64,000 bases of DNA from NCBI RefSeq assembly GCF_900176515.1, contig NZ_FWXV01000004.1, forward strand, positions 1 to 64,000. The letters run 5' to 3'. This DNA comes from Kibdelosporangium aridum. GTDB taxonomy: Bacteria > Actinomycetota > Actinomycetes > Mycobacteriales > Pseudonocardiaceae. A model generated the notes under the pieces. That model was not told where the DNA came from. It ran no database searches and saw nothing but the letters and a program-made list of their open reading frames with translations. Position numbers and translations under genes: made by a program. Shown here in pieces: positions 52,772 to 62,085 of this stretch; position 1 is the first letter of the stretch; the number at the start of each line of letters is the position of its first letter.

Positions 52772-53604
52772 TGACGACTCTCAGCACCAAACGCCGTACG
52801 CCGACGCTGACCGTGGGCGCGGTACTCGTCGGCTTGGTCGTGTTGCTGGCGTTCGTGTCGTTCCTCTGGACGCCCCACGATCCGACCCGAGTCGATGCGG
52901 CCGTGCGCTTGCTCGGGCCGACGGGTGATTACCTGCTGGGTACCGACAAGTTCGGCCGTGACCTGGTCAGCCAGATCATGGTCGGTGCAAGGACAACGCT
53001 GTACGTCGGCGTGGTCGCCGTCGGTGTGGCGGCGGTGATCGGTACGCCGCTCGGCATTCTGGCCGCCATGGGGCCACGGTGGCTCGGCGAGTTCGTCATG
53101 CGTGTCAACGACTTGGTGCTCGCGTTCCCCGCGCTGCTGCTGGCGATCATGTTCGGTGCGGTGTACGGCGCCAGCACACTCACGGCCATGATCGCGATTG
53201 GCATCGCGACTGTGCCGTCGTTCGCACGGATCGCCAGGTCCGGGACGTTGCAGGTGATGAGCACCGAGTACGTGCTCGCAGCGCGTGCGGCGGGCCGGTC
53301 GAGATTCGCGATCGCGCGAAGGCACGTGCTGCCGAACATCGCGGGTCTGTTGATCGTGCAGAGCTCCGTGTCGTTCGCCATCGCCGTGCTGGCTGAGGCG
53401 GCGTTGTCGTTCCTCGGCTTCGGCACCCGGCCGCCGACGCCATCATGGGGCCGGATGTTGCAGGAGTCGCAGGAACTGCTTGCCGTGGAACCACGGCTGG
53501 CGCTCGTGCCCGGCATCGCGATCGCGATCGCCGTACTGGGCTTCAACTTGCTGGGCGACGGCCTGCGGGACCGGCTCGACCCGCGATTGGCAGGCCGCCG
53601 ATGA
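52771..53604 (+). CDS. Peptide-type ABC transporter permease (DppC-like)
   Basis: The 277-residue protein has six helices and the DppC hallmarks: WTPHDPTRVD early, YLLGTDKFGRDLVSQIMVGA, and the EAA loop VLAARAAGRSRFAIARRHVL, then LSFLGFGTRPPTPSWGRML. It starts on the last base of the DppB stop codon. Pairs with DppB. Confidence 0.93.
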   Translation: MTTLSTKRRTPTLTVGAVLVGLVVLLAFVSFLWTPHDPTRVDAAVRLLGPTGDYLLGTDKFGRDLVSQIMVGARTTLYVGVVAVGVAAVIGTPLGILAAMGPRWLGEFVMRVNDLVLAFPALLLAIMFGAVYGASTLTAMIAIGIATVPSFARIARSGTLQVMSTEYVLAARAAGRSRFAIARRHVLPNIAGLLIVQSSVSFAIAVLAEAALSFLGFGTRPPTPSWGRMLQESQELLAVEPRLALVPGIAIAIAVLGFNLLGDGLRDRLDPRLAGRR

Positions 53605-54407
53605 GCGTGCTCACAGTGGACGGTCTGAGCGTCTCGGCAGGCGATGCCGAACTGGTCAAGGACGTGTCGTTCACGATCGACAAAGGCGAGCGGGTCGGTC
53701 TGATCGGCGAGTCCGGCTCAGGCAAGACAGTGACCGCGTCGGCGGTGATGGGCCTGCTGTCCGAGGAATTGACCGCATCAGGCTCCATCCAGCTGGACGG
53801 TCGGGAGATCGTCGGTATGCCGGAGCGCGACCTGTCCCGGCTGCGCGGCCGGGATATGAGCATGGTCTTCCAAGAGCCGATGACCGCTCTGAACCCGTCC
53901 ATGCAGGTCGGCAAGCAGGTCGCGGAAGTCATGACGCTGCACCGCACGCGACCGGATCGCCGCTCGGCTCGTTCGGCCGCGGTGGACCTGTTGGATCGTG
54001 TCCGTCTGCCCGATCCACAACGAGCCGCGAAGGCGTACCCACACCAGCTTTCCGGTGGTCAACGGCAACGCGTGATGCTGGCCATGGCGCTGGCCAACAA
54101 CCCGTCCCTGCTGATCTGCGACGAACCCACGACTGCGTTGGACGTGACGGTCCAGGCCCAGATCCTCGAGCTGATCCTGGCAGGCACCAAGGAATCCGCG
54201 CTGCTGTTCATCACCCACGACCTGGCCGTCGTGGCGACCGTGTGCGAGCGAGTGCTGGTCATGTACGACGGGCAGATCGTGGAATCCGGGCTCGTTCGGG
54301 ACGTCTTCACGGCGCCGCGACACCGCTACACCCAACAGCTTCTCGCGTGCTCCGACCTTGAGTCGACGGACCAGGACGGCAGGCTCTGGACGGTGACCCA
54401 TGATTGA
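53601..54407 (+). CDS. Peptide-type ABC transporter ATPase (DppD-like)
   Basis: The 268-residue ATPase has Walker A LIGESGSGKTVTASAVMG, signature QLSGGQRQRVMLAMALANNP, Walker B LLICDEPTTALDV and switch His LLFITHDLAVVA. A C-terminal RHRYTQQLLAC motif is typical of oligopeptide ATPases, although the iron-sulfur Cys cluster of full-length DppD is shortened. The ATG overlaps the permease stop; the longer upstream frame is not coding. Confidence 0.93.
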   Translation: MSVLTVDGLSVSAGDAELVKDVSFTIDKGERVGLIGESGSGKTVTASAVMGLLSEELTASGSIQLDGREIVGMPERDLSRLRGRDMSMVFQEPMTALNPSMQVGKQVAEVMTLHRTRPDRRSARSAAVDLLDRVRLPDPQRAAKAYPHQLSGGQRQRVMLAMALANNPSLLICDEPTTALDVTVQAQILELILAGTKESALLFITHDLAVVATVCERVLVMYDGQIVESGLVRDVFTAPRHRYTQQLLACSDLESTDQDGRLWTVTHD

Positions 54408-55176
54408 GGTTCGTGACCTGCGCAGGACGTATCGCGGGCGGCTCGGCCGCAAGCCGGTGGAAGCGCTGCGTGGTGTGTCGTTCGACGTCGGTGTCGGCCA
54501 ACGGTTCGGCATCGTCGGCGAGTCCGGCTCCGGGAAGTCCACCTTGATCCGGTTGCTGGCCGCACTGGACAAGCCGACCGGTGGCACGATCTCGTTCCGT
54601 GGCATCAGAATCGACGAACTGCCGGAACGCAGGCTGAAGTTCCTCCGCGACGAGCTGCAGATCGTCTTCCAGGACCCGATGGGGTCGCTGGACCCTCGGA
54701 TGCGGGTGCGCGACATCATCTGCGAACCGTTGAAACGTTCCGACAATCGGGAAGGGCGGCTGCGGGAGCTGCTGGACGCGGTCGGACTGCCGCAGGACGC
54801 GGCTTCTCGTTACCCGCACCAGTTCTCCGGTGGTCAGCGGCAACGCATCTCGATCGCCCGTGCCCTCGCGCCGCATCCCAAGGTGCTGATCGCCGACGAG
54901 CCGGTCAGCGCGCTCGATGTGTCCGTGCGTGCCCAGATCCTGAACTTGCTGGGGGACTTGGTCGAACGGTACGACCTGACGTTGGTGTTCGTTTCCCATG
55001 ACCTGCATGTGATCCGGCATGTGTGTGACACCGTCGCGGTGATGCGCCGTGGCGAGATCGTCGAACTCGGTGCGGTCGACCAGGTCTATCAGGAGCCGTC
55101 GCATCCGTACACGCGAGAGCTGATCGCCGCCGCGCCGACGTTGCGCACAGCACTCGCGAGGTTCCAGGAAGGATGA
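54400..55176 (+). CDS. Peptide-type ABC transporter ATPase (DppF-like)
   Basis: The 258-residue second ATPase has Walker A IVGESGSGKSTLIRLL, a VFQDPMGSLDPRMRVRDII Q-loop, signature QFSGGQRQRISIARALAPHP, Walker B VLIADEPVSALDV and the C-terminal PSHPYTRELIAAAPTL. It overlaps the preceding ATPase gene by eight bases and the aldehyde dehydrogenase gene by four. Confidence 0.93.
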   Translation: MIEVRDLRRTYRGRLGRKPVEALRGVSFDVGVGQRFGIVGESGSGKSTLIRLLAALDKPTGGTISFRGIRIDELPERRLKFLRDELQIVFQDPMGSLDPRMRVRDIICEPLKRSDNREGRLRELLDAVGLPQDAASRYPHQFSGGQRQRISIARALAPHPKVLIADEPVSALDVSVRAQILNLLGDLVERYDLTLVFVSHDLHVIRHVCDTVAVMRRGEIVELGAVDQVYQEPSHPYTRELIAAAPTLRTALARFQEG

Positions 55177-56623
55177 GCATGTTCCAGCCGCCATATCCAC
55201 CTGGGCTGCCGATCGGGCCGGAGTGGGTGCCCGTGCCCAGTACCAGCCCGGTGCTCTTCCCGTACGACGGAAGCGTGGTCGCGCAAGCCCCTGTCGGAAC
55301 AGCGGATCTGGCGCGTCAAGCCATCGACGCGGCCGTGGCGGTGAAGAAGGAAGTCGCCGCGCTGTCGTCACGTGCGCGCCGCCAGATCCTGGTTTCGGTG
55401 GCTGACGCGATCACCGACCAGCGGGAGGCGTTCGAGGAACTACTCGTCGCCGAGACTGGAAAACCCTTGGTGGACTGCAAGGTCGAGGTCGCACGGACGA
55501 TCGTGACGCTGCAGGCCTCGGCCGAGGAAGTCGCCCGGCTGCACGGGGAAACTGTTCCGCTGGACCTGTTGCCGTCCGGCGACGGGATGGTCGGGTACTG
55601 GACCAGGCGCCCGATCGGCGTCGTCGTGGGCATCGCGGGCTTCAACTACCCGTTGCTGTTGGCCTCACACAAGATCGCTCCCGCCGTCGCGGCCGGCTGC
55701 CCGGTCGTGTGCAAACCCGCTCCCGCGACGCCGTTGGCGACTCTGTGGCTGGTCGATCTGTTCCGCAAGGCTGCTGTCGAGGCAGGAGCACCGGCATCGT
55801 CGGTCCAGTTGGTGACCGGGGATGTCGAGGTCGGATCGACGCTGGTGACCGATCGCCGGGTCGGTGCGGTGTCGTTCACCGGGTCGTCCGCGGTCGGGCA
55901 CCAGATCGCCAGGGACGCCGCACCCACCAAGACTTTGCTTGAGCTCGGGTCGAACGCGGCCATGGTCGTCGCTGACGACGCGGACCTGGACGCGGCCGTG
56001 GATGCCGCGCTGCGCGGCGGGTTCTACGCCTCAGGCCAGGCTTGTATCTCGTTCAGCGGTTGATCGTGCATGAGTCGGCGGCCGCCGAGTTCGCCGCGCG
56101 GCTGAAGGATCGACTGGGCGAAGTCGTGACCGGTGACCCGCGGGACGCGAAGACACGGGTGTCGGCCTTGATCGACGAACGGTCGACCAAGCGGGTCCTG
56201 GAATGGATCGAATCGGCGGTCTCCGCAGGCGCGCGGCTGGTCAGCGGCGGTGGAGTGGACGGCGGAGTGATCAAGCCGACCGTGCTTGCCGATGTCCCAG
56301 CGGATGCGGCCTGCTGGAACGACGAGATCTTCGGCCCCGTCGTGTGCCTGCGCGCAGTGTCCACTATGGAGGAGGCGTTCGACGTGGTGAACGACTCGCG
56401 GTACGGGTTGAACGCGTCGGTGTTCACCCGGTCGCTCGCCACCGCGCACCGGGCGATCGACACCCTGGAGGTCGGTACGGTCGTGGTGAACGAGGTCCCG
56501 GGCTTTCGTTCGGACACCATGCCGTACGGCGGCGTGAAGGACTCGGGGATCGGCCGGGAAGGGCCCAGGTTCGCCATCGAAGAACTGACTGTGACGAGGA
56601 TGGCGGTGATCCGGCCGGCATGA
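55173..56623 (+). pseudogene. Aldehyde dehydrogenase, interrupted by a one-base deletion
   Basis: The first frame encodes 296 residues of an NAD(P)-dependent aldehyde dehydrogenase: GVVVGIAGFNYPLLLASHKI, KPAPATPLATLW, VSFTGSSAVGHQIA, the catalytic Glu257 in LLELGSNAAM and the nucleophile Cys291 in YASGQACIS. It stops at 56063. The second frame continues from QRLIVHESAAAEFAARL through CWNDEIFGPVVCLRAVS to PYGGVKDSGIGREGPRFAIE. Inserting one g after 56051 restores a normal 483-residue enzyme. The break falls just after the catalytic Cys. Both halves and all flanking overlaps are well preserved, so it is a recent mutation or a sequencing error. Confidence 0.9.
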
Positions 56624-57387
56624 CCGACTACACCAAACTGTTCCGGTTGGACGGTCGCAAGGCCGTTGTCCTCGGTGCGGGAAGCGGAATCGGGCGCGAG
56701 TCCGCGCTCGCTCTCGCGGCCCATGGCGCCTCGGTGATCTGCGCCGACGTGAACTTCGCCGCCGCGCAGGAGACCGCGTCGATGATCGACGCGGATGCGT
56801 ATGAGATCAACCTCCTTGACTCCGAAGCCGTCGCCGCGGCCGCGGCTGCTTTGGGCGAGGTGGATGCCGTGGTCCTGACGGCCGCGATGAACGTCCGCAA
56901 GCGGTTGCTCGACTACAGCAGGGACGAGTTCGACCGCGTGGTCGCGTTGAACCTCGGCGCCACCTTCGATGTGGTACGGGCCTTCGGTTCGCGCATGGTC
57001 GAGCGTGGCCGTGGCAGCATCATCGGTTTCTCGTCGATCCGTGGCACCACGGTCGAACCAGGCCAGAGTGTGTACGCGGCGACCAAAGCCGGGCTGGTGC
57101 AGCTGTTCCGGACCGCGGCGGCCGAGTTCGGGCCGTTCGGCGTCCGGGTGAACGCGATCGCGCCCGGTGTGGTGGAAACCCCGCTGACCGCGCAGATCAA
57201 GTCCGATCCGGGCTGGTACCAGGCATACGCCGACAAGGGTGCGCTCGGCCGATGGGCCAAGCCGTCGGAAATGGCCGGTGCCGTGGTGTATCTGGCTTCG
57301 GACGCCGCCAGTTTCGTGACCGGGGCCGTGATCGCGGTCGACGGTGGCTGGACCGCGGTCGACGGCCGCTTCAACCCGCCTGCGTGA
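56620..57387 (+). CDS. Short-chain dehydrogenase/reductase of the catabolic operon
   Basis: The 255-residue SDR has VVLGAGSGIGRESALALAAH, the DAVVLTAAMNV strand in place of NNAG, active Ser in IIGFSSIRGTTVEP and YAATKAGLVQLFRTAA, and the FabG-like AIAPGVVETPL and DAASFVTGAVIAVDGGWTAV ends. NAD preference is suggested by Asp in ICADVNFAAA. The ATG overlaps the ALDH stop. Likely oxidises or reduces an alcohol intermediate whose aldehyde would be taken by the upstream enzyme. Confidence 0.92.
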   Translation: MTDYTKLFRLDGRKAVVLGAGSGIGRESALALAAHGASVICADVNFAAAQETASMIDADAYEINLLDSEAVAAAAAALGEVDAVVLTAAMNVRKRLLDYSRDEFDRVVALNLGATFDVVRAFGSRMVERGRGSIIGFSSIRGTTVEPGQSVYAATKAGLVQLFRTAAAEFGPFGVRVNAIAPGVVETPLTAQIKSDPGWYQAYADKGALGRWAKPSEMAGAVVYLASDAASFVTGAVIAVDGGWTAVDGRFNPPA

Positions 57388-57398
57388 AGGGGAATGCC

Positions 57399-58775
57399 AT
57401 GACAGACCTCGCTGACCTGTCCGCGGTCGACCTGCTCGCCGAGTACCGCGGCGGCCTGTCACCGGTCGAGGTGGCCGAGGCGGTCCTTGCCCGGATCGCG
57501 TCACTCGAACCTTCACTGAAGGCCTTCTACACGCACGACCCCGACGCCGTCCTCGCCGCGGCGCGCGAGTCGGAACAGCGCTGGCGATCAGGCAGTCCAC
57601 AAGGGACCTTGGACGGCGTGCCGGTGACGATCAAGGAGAACATCGCCACCCAAGGCACTCCCGTTCCTCTGGGCACCGCTGCGACCGAACTGGTGCCCGC
57701 TGCCGAAGATGCCCCGGCCGCCGCACGGTTGCGGGAAGCGGGCGCGGTTTTCCTCGGCAAGACGACCATGCCGGACTACGGCATGCTCACGTCCGGCCTG
57801 TCCAGCTTCCATGAGACGTCCCGAAACCCCTGGGACACTTCGCGGACTCCCGGTGGATCGAGCGCGGGAGCCGGCGCCGCAGGCGCGGCCGGGTACGGGC
57901 CGCTGCACTTGGGCACCGACATCGGCGGATCGATCCGGCTGCCCGCTGCGTTCTGCGGTCTGATCGGGGTAAAGCCGTCGTTCGGTCGAGTGCCGGTGGA
58001 TCCGCCGTACATCGGGCGGGTCATCGGGCCGATGACCAGGACAGTCGCCGACGCGGCCCTGCTGATGAAAGTGTTGTCACAGGCCGACGAGCGGGACCAC
58101 ATGTGCCTGCCGTACAGCGATATCGACTGGCAGACCTTGAATTTCGACCCTGCAGGTGTGCGGGTCGGATTGCATCTTGAGGCAGGCGTCGGGCTGGATG
58201 TCGAGCCCGAGATCCGGACAGCGGTCGACGAAGCCGCCCGGCTGTTCGAGAACACCGGTGTGACCGTCGAGCCAATGGAACCCTTTGTCACACGGGAAAT
58301 GATCGACGGCCTTGACCTGTTCTGGCGTACCCGGTTGTGGTCGGACCTGTCGATGTTGCCAGGAGACCGGTTCGAGCGGGTGCTGCCGTACATCGTCGAA
58401 TGGGCGCGAGTGGGCGGAGATGCGTCCGGTGTGGACGTGTATCGGGGGTTCTCGCAGATCGACCGGATGAGTGTGGCCGCGTCGCGGGCGACTTCGCGGT
58501 ACGACTTCGTGCTGTCGCCGGTGTCGCCCACGTCCGCGTTCCCGGCCGAATGGGCATCGCCGGTGAACGACCCGGCCAAGCCGTTCGAGCACATCGGGTT
58601 CACCGTGCCGTTCAACATGTCCGGGCAGCCCTCGCTGTCGATCAACTGCGGGTACACCACGGCCGGACTGCCCATCGGCTTGCAGATCACCGGACGCCGG
58701 TTCGACGACCTCGGCGTGCTCAGGATGGCTGCCCTGTTCGAACAGCTGCGACCGGAACAGCGGACAGCCGTTTGA
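57399..58775 (+). CDS. Amidase (amidase signature family)
   Basis: The 458-residue enzyme has the Ser-cisSer-Lys catalytic set: Lys79 in GVPVTIKENIAT, Ser154 in RTPGGSSAGAGAAGAA and Ser178 in TDIGGSIRLPAAFCG. It cleaves a small amide to acid and ammonia or amine in the cytoplasm. It is last in the operon, 11 bases after the SDR, and GAAGGGGAA serves as ribosome site. Together with the dipeptide-type importer this suggests hydrolysis of an imported amide. Its last 56 bases overlap a convergent membrane-protein gene. Confidence 0.93.
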   Translation: MTDLADLSAVDLLAEYRGGLSPVEVAEAVLARIASLEPSLKAFYTHDPDAVLAAARESEQRWRSGSPQGTLDGVPVTIKENIATQGTPVPLGTAATELVPAAEDAPAAARLREAGAVFLGKTTMPDYGMLTSGLSSFHETSRNPWDTSRTPGGSSAGAGAAGAAGYGPLHLGTDIGGSIRLPAAFCGLIGVKPSFGRVPVDPPYIGRVIGPMTRTVADAALLMKVLSQADERDHMCLPYSDIDWQTLNFDPAGVRVGLHLEAGVGLDVEPEIRTAVDEAARLFENTGVTVEPMEPFVTREMIDGLDLFWRTRLWSDLSMLPGDRFERVLPYIVEWARVGGDASGVDVYRGFSQIDRMSVAASRATSRYDFVLSPVSPTSAFPAEWASPVNDPAKPFEHIGFTVPFNMSGQPSLSINCGYTTAGLPIGLQITGRRFDDLGVLRMAALFEQLRPEQRTAV

Positions 58776-59322
58776 TCAGCACACCGATGATGCCGAGATT
58801 GGCGCCGAGCACGAACCGTTCGGTGATACCGCTGTAGGCGCGCCATCCCGGGACCACGAATGTCGCCACGAACAGCGCGAGCATGACGAAGCTCGCGATC
58901 GAAAAAGGGCGCAACACCGGCCATTGGCGTGACAACAACAAACCGGCCCACGGCAACGTGATCAACCCGGCCAGCGCGGCATATCGGTGGATGGCTCCGT
59001 GCCAGGTCAGCGCCTGATCGGCCGGCTCCTGCGGGAAGATCGCCAGTACGGCCAGCCCGATGCCCCACACCAGGATCAGCCAGTACGCCGATTTCGGCCC
59101 ACCGGCCGACCACAGCGCACCGGCCGCGGCCAGCGACGAGAAACCGACCGCGAGCATCGCCACACCGGCGAGACGTGCACCTTGACCTGTGTGGACGTAC
59201 TCGCTGAAGGTCTGGTGGACCGTGCCCGCGTAGACGATCTCGAGGTATACCGCGACACTCAGGCCGACGATCATCCAGAGCAACGCGGAACCGGCCATCA
59301 GCCGGGTCATTCGCTCGTTCAT
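58720..59322 (-). CDS. DUF998-family membrane protein
   Basis: The 200-residue protein has six predicted helices (LMAGSALLWMIVGLSVAVYL, GVAMLAVGFSSLAAAGALW, YWLILVWGIGLAVLAIFPQ, LAGLITLPWAGLLL, FVMLALFVATFVVPGW and a last one). DUF998 proteins have unknown function; a conserved His in WHGAIHRYAALAG fits the family. The ATG at 59322 begins the first helix; the longer frame gives a Cys-Lys-rich leader. The gene end lies within the amidase coding sequence, and no room remains for a terminator in either direction. Confidence 0.8.
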   Translation of the reverse strand: MNERMTRLMAGSALLWMIVGLSVAVYLEIVYAGTVHQTFSEYVHTGQGARLAGVAMLAVGFSSLAAAGALWSAGGPKSAYWLILVWGIGLAVLAIFPQEPADQALTWHGAIHRYAALAGLITLPWAGLLLSRQWPVLRPFSIASFVMLALFVATFVVPGWRAYSGITERFVLGANLGIIGVLIKRLSAVPVAAVRTGQPS

Positions 59323-59448
59323 GGTTTCAGCGTGTCGACCGGTTCGGTGTTCGTCGTCCCGCCACGGCGGTGTCTTGCACATACCCCTGCGGAGCTACGG
59401 GTATTTCCCTGATATCCGGGTACGGGCGAAGTTGGCTAGCGTCGGGGT

Positions 59449-60636
59449 ATGGGGATTGTCTGGGCGTTTGTGACCGGACGTGATCGAGAACTCGACCCGC
59501 CGATCGGCTGGTGGCGCGGGCCGACGTGGCTGGGCTGGGCGCTGGTGCTCGGCGTGATGGGGATGTGGGCGATCAGCGCATTCCTTATATTCACACTGGC
59601 CAACGCGGGCAATTCACTGGTCGGTGTTCTCGTGGCCGCGCCGGAGTTCGCCGCGGTGGTCCTTGCCCGGCATTTCCCGTTGACCGCGGTGCGACTTGCT
59701 TTTGCCGCGACCATCGCCGCGGCGATCTACAGCAAAGAGCTTCCCCATCCGCTCGGTTATGCCCGCCACTGGCCGTTGGACTCGCATCTGATTCCGTTGG
59801 CGCCCGTGGTGGCTTTGGGCATCGCCCGGGCGCCGAAAGAGCGGATGGCGGGTGTTGCGCTGCTGGCTTTCGGCGCGATGGCGCTGGCGACTCCGATCGT
59901 CGCCGTGGGATACGGAGCCGACATGATGGCCGGACCGATCGCCGGCGTGATCGGCGCGGTCATCGCCGGGTTCATCCTGAACGACAACCGATACACGAGA
60001 CTGGAATCCGAGTATGAACGGCAAAAGCGGTCGCATTTGCAGCAGCGCACCAAGATCGCGCGGGAACTGCATGACGTGATCGGGCACCACCTGTCGATGA
60101 TCGCGGTACGGACCGACAGCGCGCGCTACCGCCTTTCCGGCGTGACACCGGAAATCCAGGAGGAATTCTCTGCTTTGGGCGACGCGGCGCGTGAGGCGTT
60201 GACCGACGCACGCAGGCTGATCGGGGTGCTGCGAGAGGATGACAGCGAGGCGGAACACTTGCCACAGCCCACCATCGACGACATTCCTGAACTGGTGCAG
60301 TCAGCCGTTGCCTCCGGTGCTTCGGTCACTGCTGAACTGTCTGCGGTTCCCGGAGTGCCCGCGATGGTCGGGCTGGCGGCGTACCGGATCGTGCAGGAGT
60401 CGTTGAGCAACGCGATGAGGCACAGTCCGGGAACACCGATCTCGGTGTGTCTGCGGTCAGCGGAGGACAGCATCGAGCTGTCTGTCGAGAATGGACCATT
60501 TGCGCCCTTTTCGGAAGCCGTTGACGGCAACGGGCTTGCGGGGATCAAGGAACGGGTGAGTTTGGTCGGCGGTGAATGCGCGGCCGGACGTCGTGCGGAT
60601 GGGGGATTCCGGGTATGGGCGAAGCTGCCCCGATGA
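59449..60636 (+). CDS. Sensor histidine kinase (NarL class, multi-pass)
   Basis: The 395-residue kinase has five to six membrane helices (about 30-178) without an extracytoplasmic sensor, then HisKA_3 TKIARELHDVIGHHLSMIAV (His208) and a HATPase with IVQESLSNAMRHSPG and GNGLAGIKERVSLVGGE. It is coupled to the next regulator by an ATGA overlap. Signal unknown; the small loops suggest a membrane-embedded stimulus. Confidence 0.92.
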   Translation: MGIVWAFVTGRDRELDPPIGWWRGPTWLGWALVLGVMGMWAISAFLIFTLANAGNSLVGVLVAAPEFAAVVLARHFPLTAVRLAFAATIAAAIYSKELPHPLGYARHWPLDSHLIPLAPVVALGIARAPKERMAGVALLAFGAMALATPIVAVGYGADMMAGPIAGVIGAVIAGFILNDNRYTRLESEYERQKRSHLQQRTKIARELHDVIGHHLSMIAVRTDSARYRLSGVTPEIQEEFSALGDAAREALTDARRLIGVLREDDSEAEHLPQPTIDDIPELVQSAVASGASVTAELSAVPGVPAMVGLAAYRIVQESLSNAMRHSPGTPISVCLRSAEDSIELSVENGPFAPFSEAVDGNGLAGIKERVSLVGGECAAGRRADGGFRVWAKLPR

Positions 60637-61292
60637 TCAAGGTGTTCGTGGTCGACGACCAGGCGATGGTCAGGGAGAGTTTCGCGGCTGTGCTCGGTGC
60701 GCAGCCGGACATCACGGTTGTCGGGACGGCGGGTGACGGGGCCGAAGCTGTCTCGTCGATCCCTGCGGCCGCACCGGACGTGGTGCTGATGGACATCCGT
60801 ATGCCCACAATGGACGGTTTGGAAGCGACCCGGCGGCTGCTGGCCGATCCGGCTCCTTACCGAGTGGTGGTCCTGACCACGTTCCACCTGGACGAATACG
60901 TTTACGACGCGTTACGCGCGGGCGCCAGCGGGTTCCTGCTGAAAGACGCGCCCTCAGCCGACCTGATCAACGCCGTACGGGTGGTCGCCGCCGGTGACGC
61001 GCTGCTCGCACCCGCCGTGACCCGTCGCCTGATCGCCGACCTCGTCAAAGCCAACCCCGCCCCACGAGCACGGCCCGCGGAGCTGTCCCGGCTGACCGAA
61101 CGCGAGGTCGAAGTGCTCCGCCTGATCGCCCGAGGCATGTCGAACGCGGAAATCGCCGGAGAGTTCGTGCTGTCCGAGCAGACGGTGAAGACACATGTGG
61201 GCCGCATCCTGGGGAAGCTCCGGCTGCGCGACCGTGCCCAGGCCATCGTGCTCGCCTACGAATCAGGGCTGGTCCAACCAGGACAGGGTTAG
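60633..61292 (+). CDS. NarL/LuxR-type response regulator
   Basis: The 219-residue regulator has the receiver pocket VFVVDDQAMVRE, Asp54 in VLMDIRMPTMDG, Thr and Lys in LTTFHLDEYV and FLLKDAPSA, a linker and a LuxR HTH (about 150-212: LTEREVEVLRLIARGMSNAE, SEQTVKTHVGRILGKLRL). It is the cognate partner of the upstream kinase. Targets are unknown; the downstream TIGR03084 gene starts 11 bases after it and may be co-transcribed. Confidence 0.94.
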   Translation: MIKVFVVDDQAMVRESFAAVLGAQPDITVVGTAGDGAEAVSSIPAAAPDVVLMDIRMPTMDGLEATRRLLADPAPYRVVVLTTFHLDEYVYDALRAGASGFLLKDAPSADLINAVRVVAAGDALLAPAVTRRLIADLVKANPAPRARPAELSRLTEREVEVLRLIARGMSNAEIAGEFVLSEQTVKTHVGRILGKLRLRDRAQAIVLAYESGLVQPGQG

Positions 61293-61302
61293 AGTGACCG
61301 GC

Positions 61303-62085
61303 ATGTCGGAACTTCGCGAGGTGCTTGACGACCTGTTGGCCGAGGGCGAGTCCCTCGACGCGATGGTGGCGTCGCTGCCTTCGGAGGCCTGGGCAACGAT
61401 GACCCCAGCGTCCGGGTGGACCATCGCGCACCAGATCGCCCATCTCACCTGGACCGACGACGCCAGCATCCTGGCCGCCACCGACGCCGCCGCCTTCCAG
61501 GAGGTGGTGACGGAGGCATGGAAGAACCCGACCGGCTTCGTCGACGAAGGTGCCGCGACCCTCGCCCTGATCCCGCCCGCCGAGTTGCTCACTCGCTGGC
61601 GTGCCGGGCGCGTTGCCCTGGCGACGGCGTTGGGCGGCGTGCCCGCAGGCGTGAAGCTCCCGTGGTTCGGGCCACCAATGAGCCCGATGTCCATGGCCAC
61701 CGCCCGCATCATGGAAACCTGGGCCCACGGCCTGGACGTCGCGGACACCCTCGGCATCACCCGCCCACCCACGATGCGACTCCGGCACGTCGCCCACATT
61801 TCGGTGCGCACCAGGGACTTCGCATTCCAGGTGCACAACCTCACCCCGCCCGCGGAGCCGTTCCACGTGGCGTTGACCGCCCCCGACGGTTCAACGTGGA
61901 CCTGGGGCCCGACCGATGCGGCCCAGTCCGTCACCGGTCCAGCGCTGGACCTGTGCCTCGTCGCCACCCAACGCCGCCACCGCGCGGACACGTCTTTGGT
62001 GGCTACCGGGCCGGATGCGGACAAGTGGCTGGATATCGCTCAGGCTTTCGCGGGACTCCCAGGTCCCGGGCGTCAGCCTTCCTAA
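61303..62085 (+). CDS. TIGR03084-family metal-binding protein (mycothiol-isomerase-like)
   Basis: The 260-residue protein has the MDMPI N-terminal helix bundle: ASGWTIAHQIAHLTWTDDAS with the first metal His, and ARIMETWAHGLDVADTLGI with the second set, followed by a C-terminal SCP2-like half (FHVALTAPDGSTWTWGPTDA). It probably binds a divalent metal; the reaction is unknown. A GTG nine bases upstream of the ATG is an alternative start. Its stop overlaps the convergent multicopper oxidase gene by four bases. Confidence 0.88.
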   Translation: MSELREVLDDLLAEGESLDAMVASLPSEAWATMTPASGWTIAHQIAHLTWTDDASILAATDAAAFQEVVTEAWKNPTGFVDEGAATLALIPPAELLTRWRAGRVALATALGGVPAGVKLPWFGPPMSPMSMATARIMETWAHGLDVADTLGITRPPTMRLRHVAHISVRTRDFAFQVHNLTPPAEPFHVALTAPDGSTWTWGPTDAAQSVTGPALDLCLVATQRRHRADTSLVATGPDADKWLDIAQAFAGLPGPGRQPS

